Shown here: positions 1-5,905 of the stretch, piece by piece | Layout: each line of letters begins with the position of its first letter | Numbering within the stretch: position 1 is the stretch's first letter | Origin: CAURNT01 sp963526495 | Lineage (GTDB): Bacteria; Fusobacteriota; Fusobacteriia; Fusobacteriales; Leptotrichiaceae | Reading direction: 5' to 3' | NCBI GenBank assembly: GCA_963526495.1 | Contig: CAURNT010000035.1 | Location: 1-10,483 of the forward strand | DNA length: 10,483 nt | The notes under the pieces: generated by a model | Seen by the model: only the letters and a program-made list of their open reading frames with translations | Told to the model about the DNA's origin: nothing | Database searches by the model: none | Program-made: the position numbers and the translations under genes

Positions 1-288
1 TTCATAATATTCTTTATATGGTCCTTCAAGTTTTCCGTATCTATAAGTTCCTTCTATTCTTATTTGACCATTAAAATATTGTTTATACGGTCCTTCTTCT
101 TTCCCATTTCTATAAGTTCCTTCTTCTGTATTTCCATTTTTAAAATAATATTTATAAGGACCTTCTTTCTTGTTATTTTTAATATTTTCAACAAATTCTA
201 CATCGCCATTATCATATTTAATGTATTTTGGTCCTGCTAAAGTATTTATTGATATAAAAAATATAAAAAATAATAATAACTTTTTCAT
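1..288 (-). CDS. Secreted MORN/YwqK-type repeat protein, N-terminal part (cut by window edge)
   Basis: The 96 visible residues begin with a classic signal peptide: MKK, a hydrophobic run to about residue 16, then T-L-A before a likely cleavage after Ala18. A repeat of about 23 residues follows, with the core EGPYK at residues 42-46, 65-69 and 88-92 and EGTYR at 56-60 and 79-83. This is the pattern of MORN-variant repeats in proteins that databases often label 'YwqK family antitoxin'; that label is historical and says little about function. The protein is probably exported to the periplasm or cell surface, where such repeats act as binding or scaffold modules. The ATG at 286-288 is preceded by AAAGGAG at good spacing and by a near-consensus promoter. 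The C-terminus lies beyond base 1, so total length and repeat number are unknown. No toxin partner is visible. Confidence 0.85.
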   Translation of the reverse strand, partial: MKKLLLFFIFFISINTLAGPKYIKYDNGDVEFVENIKNNKKEGPYKYYFKNGNTEEGTYRNGKEEGPYKQYFNGQIRIEGTYRYGKLEGPYKEYYE

Positions 289-310
289 AATAATTCTCTC
301 CTTTAAAATA

Positions 311-339
311 GTTATATCTAAATTATTATAATTTGTCAA
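311..339 (-). promoter_or_regulatory. Sigma70-type promoter of the MORN-repeat gene
   Basis: On the minus strand a perfect -35 TTGACA (334-339) is followed by a 17-base spacer and -10 TATAAC (311-316). Transcription should start near 304, giving a leader of under 20 bases that carries the ribosome binding site. This is the best -35 box in the window, so the gene is probably well expressed. The -35 overlaps one arm of an inverted repeat (338-352). Confidence 0.8.
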
Positions 340-352
340 TCAATACTTGATT
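338..352. promoter_or_regulatory. Inverted repeat overlapping the -35 box, possible operator
   Basis: AATCAA-TAC-TTGATT is a perfect 6-3-6 inverted repeat whose left end shares two bases with the -35 element of the MORN-gene promoter. The position suits a repressor or activator site. In DNA this AT-rich a 6-bp arm can arise by chance, so the role is only a possibility. Confidence 0.3.
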
Positions 353-357
353 TTATA

Positions 358-411
358 TTAGTTATTTTTTGAGGATATCCACAAATAGATAAACCCATTA
401 AAAATAACCAA
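358..411. repeat. Long-loop inverted repeat in the uraA / MORN-gene spacer
   Basis: TTAGTTATTTTT (358-369) and AAAAATAACCAA (400-411) are complementary at 11 of 12 positions, with a 30-base loop that contains the 8-bp palindrome GGATATCC (373-380). The rest of the spacer between 353 and 542 is AT-rich. It shows only weak hairpins downstream of the permease stop (for example TTCA-CTTT-TGAA at 514-525, followed on the minus strand by a T-rich run). I found no convincing terminator or gene there. Confidence 0.3.
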
Positions 412-542
412 TTAAAAGTAAGTTAATTTTTTTTATATAGCTATCATATCATTTTTGTTGTACTTAAAAATTTTAATAATTAAATTATAAAACTTAGTTA
501 TAAAATAAAATTTTTCACTTTTGAATTTCTATTTAAAGTCTA

Positions 543-1766
543 TCATTTATCTTCAGGAAGTATCTTATTAAGAAAGACTCCAAATAATGATGCTAGTGCT
601 AATCCTGATACTGAGATATTACCATAAATATTAACTTCTCCTATACCTATACCCAAAACACATATTAAAGAAACTATCAGCAAATTTCTAGAATGTCCAA
701 AATCAAGTTTTGCATCAACCATAGTTCTAGCTCCAACTGCAGATATCATACCAAATAATATAACTGATACACCTCCCATAACTGCTTGAGGAATACTTTG
801 AAGTATCACACTAAATTTACCTATTAAGCCAAGAACTATAGAAAAACATGCTGCTATTCTTAATACTTGCGGATCATAAACCTTAGTCACTGCTAAAACT
901 CCTGTATTTTCTCCATAAGTAGTATTAGCAGGTCCACCTAAAATACCAGCTAATATAGTAGCTATACCATCACCTAATAAAGTTCTATGTACACCTGGAT
1001 TTTTAAAGAAATCCTTACCTACAACAGCACCATTTGTAGATATATCACCTATATGTTCTATTAAAACAACTAATGATATAGGTGCTATAGCAAGTATTCC
1101 AGAAATCGTAAATTTAGGCATAGTTAATAATTCATTTAACGACTCTGTTGATAAACCTATCCAACTTGCCTCTTTAAATCCTGAAAAATCTAGTATACCT
1201 AACATATATGAAACTATATATCCTACAAATATTGCTATTAAAATTGGGACTAATTTAAAGAAAGACTTTTTAAGACTACTTACTATAATCATAGTTATAA
1301 TTACAGAAAATGCGACAATTAAATTTTTAATTTCAAAACTATTGTTATTATAACCTATCATACTTAAAGCTGTAGGACTAAGTCTAAGACCTATTACCAT
1401 TATTATAGGTCCAACAACAACTGGTGGAAATAATGATTTTATTTTATCAACACCAAATTTTAAAATGATAAGCGAAATTATTACATAGACAATACCAGCA
1501 GCTATTATACCACCTTTAAGAATTGCTAAACCTTCATTTTTAAATAGCAATGCTGTCGCACCAATGAAAGCAAATGATGAGCCAAGAAATACTGGAACCA
1601 TTCTTTTAGTGACCAAGTGAAATATTAAAGTTCCCAATCCTGCACAAATAAGGGAAATAGATGGGTTAAGACCTGTAAGATAAGGCACAAGTATCGTGGC
1701 ACCAAACATTGCTAATACATGTTGCAATCCAAGAATAAATTTTGTTCTGATTGTTAAATTTTCCAT
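543..1766 (-). CDS. uraA: Uracil/xanthine permease (NCS2 family, UraA-like)
   Basis: This is a nucleobase:H+ symporter of the inner membrane, about 407 residues, normal length for UraA/PyrP. Features numbered from the chosen start: the N-terminal LQHVLAMFGATILVP segment, LGSSFAF (about 61-67), EHIGD (Glu237), GGPANTTYGEN (Glu286) and VMGGVS (about 329-334). By family knowledge the two glutamates match the uracil-coordinating Glu241 and Glu290 of E. coli UraA. The UraA His245 position is Asp here (EHIGD), as I recall in many Gram-positive uracil-xanthine permeases, so xanthine or another base is possible. Start choice: AGGAGG (1779-1784) touches an ATG at 1776-1778, too close to use, while the in-frame ATG at 1764-1766 lies 12 bases away. 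The gene follows apt across a terminator and has no obvious own promoter. It ends in TGA. Confidence 0.88.
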   Translation of the reverse strand: MENLTIRTKFILGLQHVLAMFGATILVPYLTGLNPSISLICAGLGTLIFHLVTKRMVPVFLGSSFAFIGATALLFKNEGLAILKGGIIAAGIVYVIISLIILKFGVDKIKSLFPPVVVGPIIMVIGLRLSPTALSMIGYNNNSFEIKNLIVAFSVIITMIIVSSLKKSFFKLVPILIAIFVGYIVSYMLGILDFSGFKEASWIGLSTESLNELLTMPKFTISGILAIAPISLVVLIEHIGDISTNGAVVGKDFFKNPGVHRTLLGDGIATILAGILGGPANTTYGENTGVLAVTKVYDPQVLRIAACFSIVLGLIGKFSVILQSIPQAVMGGVSVILFGMISAVGARTMVDAKLDFGHSRNLLIVSLICVLGIGIGEVNIYGNISVSGLALASLFGVFLNKILPEDK

Positions 1767-1799
1767 AATATATATCATCCTCCTAATAAAATTTTACAT

Positions 1800-1826
1800 A
1801 AAAAAAAGAACACTAATAGTGTTCTT
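1800..1826 (-). terminator. Rho-independent terminator between apt and uraA
   Basis: A perfect 9-bp stem, AAGAACACT / AGTGTTCTT with a 3-base loop (1806-1826), is followed on the minus strand by a run of eight T (1807 down to 1800, two of them in the stem). The stem starts inside the apt stop codon. Only about 20 bases separate it from the uraA ribosome binding site, so uraA probably depends on read-through or on a promoter inside apt. Confidence 0.85.
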
Positions 1827-2355
1827 AATATTTTAATATAGAATAAACTTCTTTATCTTTTAATAACTCTCTTCCTTTTAAATCTTCAAGCTCTATCATA
1901 AAAGCAAGTTCATAAACATTAGCACCTAATTCCTCAACTAAATCTACCATAGCTTTAGCTGTTCCTCCCGTTGCTAATAAATCATCAACGATTAAAACAT
2001 TTGATCCTTTTTCAAAAGCATCTTTATGTATTTCTATTACATTTTTACCATATTCTAAAGAATATTCCACCTTTACTGTTTCTGCAGGTAACTTACCAGC
2101 TTTTCTTGCAGGCACAAATCCTGCTCCTATATTATATGCTATTGCTGCTCCAAATATAAATCCTCTAGCATCAGCTCCTAATACATAGTCTATTTTCTTA
2201 TCAATATATCTCTTTGTAAAATCTTCTATTATTAACTTTAACCCTTCCTTATCTTTTAGAGCCGTAGTAATGTCTCTAAATAATATACCTGGTTCTGGAA
2301 AATCTGGTATATTTCTAATCATTTTTTCTACTTTCAATATATTTGAATTGTCCAT
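1825..2355 (-). CDS. apt: Adenine phosphoribosyltransferase
   Basis: A cytosolic purine-salvage enzyme that converts adenine and PRPP to AMP and pyrophosphate. The 176 residues are typical of the family. Visible signatures are IPDFPEPGILFRDIT (16-30) at the N-terminus, ADARGFIFG (61-69), RKAGKLP (84-90, the flexible-loop region) and the PRPP-binding loop VLIVDDLLATGGTA (120-133). The start ATG has AGGAGAG a few bases upstream. An internal Met12 would give a shorter N-terminus, but it lacks a comparable site. The stop codon of the upstream CorC-like gene lies inside the apt Shine-Dalgarno region (8 bases between the genes), so the two are almost certainly co-transcribed and translationally coupled. 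A strong hairpin terminator begins at its stop codon. Confidence 0.97.
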   Translation of the reverse strand: MDNSNILKVEKMIRNIPDFPEPGILFRDITTALKDKEGLKLIIEDFTKRYIDKKIDYVLGADARGFIFGAAIAYNIGAGFVPARKAGKLPAETVKVEYSLEYGKNVIEIHKDAFEKGSNVLIVDDLLATGGTAKAMVDLVEELGANVYELAFMIELEDLKGRELLKDKEVYSILKY

Positions 2356-2363
2356 ATTCTCTC

Positions 2364-3596
2364 CTATCTTTTAATAACAAGCTTTATTTTCTCAATCTTA
2401 TTATTATCAACTTTTAATACTTGTATTATATATCCTTCTGTTGTTACCTTATCATCTACATTAGCTACTTTACCTAATTTATATTGTATATATCCAGATA
2501 TAGTATCATATTCTTCAGATAGTTCTATATCTATACCTAATTCTTCATTTATCTCTTCAACTAAAGTCTCACCTAATATTTCATATATATCTTCACCTTT
2601 AGTACTAATCTTCTCTTCTTCAATATCGTATTCATCTCTTATTTCACCTACTATTTCTTCAAGAAGATCTTCTATAGTAATTAATCCTAAAGTTCCGCCA
2701 TATTCATCTATTATTATAGCCATATGTAATTGTTCTCTTCTAAAATATTCTAACATATCTGTCAAATGTTTTGTTTCAGGAACGTAAGCTACAGGTTTAC
2801 ATAAACTTTCAAGTTTAATATTTGCTGCATAATTTTTAGTATATTTTAACAAATCCTTAGTATAAAGAATACCTATAATATCATCTATACTTTCATTAAA
2901 TATCGGTATTCTTGAAAATTCATGCTCTATTATATCGTTCCAAACATTATCTAAGATCTCATCTTTATCAAATGCTATTATAGATGTTCTCGGAGTCATT
3001 ATCTCTTTTACCGTAGTATCTGTGAAATTAAATATACTGTGTATCATTTCTTTCTCTTCTACTTCTACATCACTATTTGACGAGTCATTAAGCATACGTT
3101 TAATATCTTCTTCACTATAATAGATATCTTCCATATTTTTCCCATCATTAAATAATATATTCAAAGAATTATATAATTTTTCTAACATCCACAATAAAGG
3201 ATACAATATAAACATAAAAAAATCAATAAAATCTATACTAAACACCAATGATTTATATATATCCTTCTTAGCTATTAATCTAGCAATTAAATGAATAAAG
3301 ACTAATACAAAAACCAAGATAGTAATCGCATAAAATTCTAAATTAAATAAACGCAAATATCTAATAATCAAATATATATACGTTACTGTATTTAAAAGAT
3401 TTATTAAAATTCTATATTTTAAAATATTCTTTAAATAATACGAAATCTTTTTCAAAACTTCTTCATCTTCTTCTTTAAGAAAAGACTTTTCTATTAGTTC
3501 TACATAAAAAAAACTTGTTCCAAATACATTGATGAGAAAATATATCACAATCGTTATTATTATAGAAATAATTGCATATATTACTATTTTAAACAT
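2364..3596 (-). CDS. CBS-domain membrane protein, CorC/HlyC (CNNM-like) family
   Basis: A protein of about 410 residues. The N-terminal half has roughly four hydrophobic segments (about 3-26, 64-84, 88-108 and 116-138) that resemble a divergent DUF21/CNNM membrane domain. Then come a CBS pair (about 196-253, with VKEIMTPRTSIIAF and SRIPIF; about 263-318, with DEYGGTLGLITIEDLLEEIVGEI) and a C-terminal CorC/HlyC domain (about 331-409). By family knowledge these proteins are linked to Mg2+ or other divalent cation transport, and 'hemolysin' is a legacy label. A GTG start at 3630-3632 would add 12 residues. However, a TTGAAA-17-TAAAAT promoter has its -10 inside that extension and no ribosome binding site precedes the GTG, so I chose the ATG at 3594-3596, behind GAAAGGGAG (rather close). 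The gene forms an operon with apt. Confidence 0.88.
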   Translation of the reverse strand: MFKIVIYAIISIIITIVIYFLINVFGTSFFYVELIEKSFLKEEDEEVLKKISYYLKNILKYRILINLLNTVTYIYLIIRYLRLFNLEFYAITILVFVLVFIHLIARLIAKKDIYKSLVFSIDFIDFFMFILYPLLWMLEKLYNSLNILFNDGKNMEDIYYSEEDIKRMLNDSSNSDVEVEEKEMIHSIFNFTDTTVKEIMTPRTSIIAFDKDEILDNVWNDIIEHEFSRIPIFNESIDDIIGILYTKDLLKYTKNYAANIKLESLCKPVAYVPETKHLTDMLEYFRREQLHMAIIIDEYGGTLGLITIEDLLEEIVGEIRDEYDIEEEKISTKGEDIYEILGETLVEEINEELGIDIELSEEYDTISGYIQYKLGKVANVDDKVTTEGYIIQVLKVDNNKIEKIKLVIKR

Positions 3597-3622
3597 CTCC
3601 CTTTCAAAACAATTCCTTATTG

Positions 3623-3651
3623 ATTTTATCACATTTATAAAAAAATTTCAA
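3623..3651 (-). promoter_or_regulatory. Promoter of the CorC-like gene and apt
   Basis: The minus strand has TTGAAA (3646-3651), a 17-base spacer and TAAAAT (3623-3628). Transcription would start near 3616, about 20 bases before the ATG at 3596. It lies in the 66-102 base spacer after the MFS gene, separating this operon from the nrd operon. No strong terminator for the nrd operon is visible in that spacer, only an AT-rich hairpin with a T run, so some read-through is possible. Confidence 0.6.
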
Positions 3652-3698
3652 CAGGAATTTATTTAATATTTTTTAAAAATAAAATCAATAACATTTAA

Positions 3699-4880
3699 TC
3701 AATTATCAATAACTATCAACTTCATTTTTTTAGCTGCCATAAGTATAATAATCATACCTATCATCCCTATCAATAAAGTAAAATACAACATAATTATCAC
3801 AGAACTTTTTTCTATAATAACTCCACCTAAGAAATTACCTAATATTCCTCCTATTATGCTTGTAATTCCCATATAAGCTTGTCCTTTTACTCTTTCATCT
3901 TCATTTATAACATCATTAGTATAATATACAGTTGCCGGAAGATATATAGCATATGCACTACTTTGAGTAAATTGTGCTATATAGAATAAATAAATATTAT
4001 TTGTCAATACAGATAATATAGTTATTAGTATTTTAACAACAAAAGAAATAGCAAATATTTTAAATAAATTTACATATCCTAATTTTTTATTCAAATATAC
4101 AATTAAATACATAACAGGAAGTTCTACCATAGCCGCTATCATAAGACCTATTCCAACTTCTTCAGACCCTTTCCCTAAACTCTCCGTTATATTTAACATA
4201 AAAGTATTTATTAAACTATGTGTCATCATTATGAATACTATTCCTACAAGAACTAGTGAAAAATGTTTATTTCTTTTAAAAAAATCTATAATACTATCTT
4301 TTTCATTTTTATCATTTTTTTTATATTCTTTAATCTTATTTTCTAAATTATTAAAACTCAAAATCAATAATATTAATATTATTGACAATACAAAAGCAAG
4401 AATCGGTATAAAACTAAAACCTATTTTATCTCCTACTTTACCTAAAAATAAGGAAGTCATTGCAAAAGATACAGAACCTACACCTCTTGCAAAACCAAAA
4501 TTAACTTTATAACCACTATTAATATACTCAAAAATAAATGTATATAAATATGTTTGTGCATTAAGTAAAGAGGTAACTAATATAACATAAAAAATTAAAA
4601 TCAATAATTTATTATTAATACTAAAAATCACTATAGAAGTTATAGCTATAATAAATAATGAGTGTATTATAAACTTTTTAACAGTAAAATTTTCATTTTT
4701 TTCTATTAATTTTGCCATTAAAGGTTGTATAATTACTGAAATTAAAGAAGATATAGCAAGTACATTCCCTACATCAGATATACCAAACCCTTTATATGTA
4801 AAATACGAATTAGCAAAAGCATATGTAGAGCAAGAAAGTGCCCAATAAAATATTTGTATAAATATATATTTAATATACAT
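3699..4880 (-). CDS. MFS transporter, LacY/nucleoside-symporter-like, fourth gene of the nrd operon
   Basis: An integral membrane protein of 393 residues with about twelve hydrophobic segments and a charged central loop (about 180-200, rich in Lys, Asp and Glu), the normal MFS build. Motifs such as NFGFARGVGSVSFA (about 126-139) and the GxLGNxLGG stretch near the C-terminus resemble the MFS_1-like/oligosaccharide:H+ symporter (LacY) and nucleoside:H+ symporter groups. The substrate cannot be read from the sequence. Its ribosome binding site, AGGAGGGG (4884-4891), follows the nrdF stop codon directly, with 11 bases between the genes, so it is co-transcribed with nrdIEF and should respond to NrdR. 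A nucleoside or sugar substrate would fit that setting, as inference only. It ends in TGA. Confidence 0.85.
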   Translation of the reverse strand: MYIKYIFIQIFYWALSCSTYAFANSYFTYKGFGISDVGNVLAISSLISVIIQPLMAKLIEKNENFTVKKFIIHSLFIIAITSIVIFSINNKLLILIFYVILVTSLLNAQTYLYTFIFEYINSGYKVNFGFARGVGSVSFAMTSLFLGKVGDKIGFSFIPILAFVLSIILILLILSFNNLENKIKEYKKNDKNEKDSIIDFFKRNKHFSLVLVGIVFIMMTHSLINTFMLNITESLGKGSEEVGIGLMIAAMVELPVMYLIVYLNKKLGYVNLFKIFAISFVVKILITILSVLTNNIYLFYIAQFTQSSAYAIYLPATVYYTNDVINEDERVKGQAYMGITSIIGGILGNFLGGVIIEKSSVIIMLYFTLLIGMIGMIIILMAAKKMKLIVIDN

Positions 4881-4891
4881 ATACCCCTCCT

Positions 4892-5893
4892 CTAAATATC
4901 CACATCTACATCAAAATCGCTATCCCAATCATCATCATTTAAATGAACTACTTCTAATGTTTTTTCATAATTAGTTGATTTTTTAGAGAAGAAATCGTGT
5001 TGCGTAGTTTCAACATTTAAACCATTTAATACTATAGGATTTACCTCTTTAACTTCAAATTCTTCATCTAATCCAAGATTCATTAAAGCTCTATTACCGT
5101 TATATTTAATATATTCTTTAACTTCTGAAGTTAATTCTACATCTGAATAAATTTCATCCGTAAACTTAGATTCATTTTCATATAAATCATAAAATAATTC
5201 CATTATTTCATCTTTTACATTTTCTTTCTCAATAAAATTCATTTTATCATATATCTCTTGTGCAAGTTTACCAACAAAAACTCCATGTATAGATTCATCA
5301 GCTATTATTTTTTTTATAATATCTGAACTTGCTACCATTTGACCTTGTCCTGATAGCCATAAAGGCAAGAAAAATCCACTATAAAATAAGTATGATTCAA
5401 GAAAAACAGAAGCAACTAAAGCTAAATATATCTCCCTTAATGTTGCATCAGGATTATTAAGGGCTTGATAATAATAATCTATTTTTTGTGCCTTATATTG
5501 TAAATGTTGATTTTCTTGTACCCATCTAAATATTTCATTTATTTCTTCAGTTGATGCAACTGTTGTAAATATAGTTGAATAAGACTTTGCATGTATAGTT
5601 TCCATCATACACATATATGAAAGTACAGATCTACATTGAAGAGAATCAATATGATCTATAATCTTTGGCATTCCTGTATGAGATTGTAAAGTATCAAGTA
5701 AAGTTAATCCTCCTAAAACTTTTTTATATGCCTCACGCATTTCAGGACTTAATGAATGCCATGAATCTATATCTTTTGATGGAATATATTCCGTATCTAT
5801 CCAAAATTGTCTTAAATTTTGCTCCCAAAAAGCTTCTACATAATCATTATCAAGCGTATTCCAATTTACCGCTTTATATATCTTATTATCCAT
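4892..5893 (-). CDS. nrdF: Class Ib ribonucleotide reductase, small (radical) subunit
   Basis: The 333-residue ferritin-like subunit carries the dimetal-tyrosyl radical used by NrdE. All six metal ligands are present: Asp67 (TLLDT), Glu98 and His101 with radical Tyr105 (METIHAKSY), Glu166 (FLESYLFYSGF), and Glu200 and His203 (ADESIHG). This is the canonical class Ib set, so the metal-free or modified-tyrosine NrdF2 subclasses do not apply. The adjacent NrdI supports a Mn2-Tyr cofactor in vivo. The C-terminal NrdE-docking tail is unusual: after DDDWDSDF it continues with alternating Asp/Val, ending FDVDVDI. The ATG is preceded by AAAGGA and lies 12 bases after the nrdE stop. The MFS gene follows after 11 bases. 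Confidence 0.97.
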   Translation of the reverse strand: MDNKIYKAVNWNTLDNDYVEAFWEQNLRQFWIDTEYIPSKDIDSWHSLSPEMREAYKKVLGGLTLLDTLQSHTGMPKIIDHIDSLQCRSVLSYMCMMETIHAKSYSTIFTTVASTEEINEIFRWVQENQHLQYKAQKIDYYYQALNNPDATLREIYLALVASVFLESYLFYSGFFLPLWLSGQGQMVASSDIIKKIIADESIHGVFVGKLAQEIYDKMNFIEKENVKDEIMELFYDLYENESKFTDEIYSDVELTSEVKEYIKYNGNRALMNLGLDEEFEVKEVNPIVLNGLNVETTQHDFFSKKSTNYEKTLEVVHLNDDDWDSDFDVDVDI

Positions 5894-5905
5894 TTTAATT
5901 CCTTT

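Noticed and set aside
1..288. Antitoxin role for the YwqK/MORN-repeat protein
   Set aside because: The family name is misleading; the protein has a signal peptide and no toxin gene is visible next to it.
1971..2159. Plus-strand open frame of 62 codons inside apt
   Set aside because: It is a Leu/Phe-rich shadow on the opposite strand of a clear apt gene, without a ribosome binding site.
3684..3720. Repeated ATCAATAAC motifs around the end of the MFS gene (3684-3692 and 3705-3713)
   Set aside because: Partly coding, low complexity, irregular spacing; no evidence of function or of a CRISPR-like array.
4231..4512. Plus-strand open frame of 93 codons inside the MFS gene
   Set aside because: Low-complexity antisense shadow of a well-supported transporter gene.
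4892..5893. Possible metal-free or modified-tyrosine NrdF subclass
   Set aside because: All six metal ligands and the radical tyrosine are present and NrdI is adjacent, so it is a standard class Ib subunit.
5665..5898. Plus-strand open frame of 77 codons inside nrdF
   Set aside because: Antisense to nrdF, which has all its catalytic residues in the other frame; no start signals.
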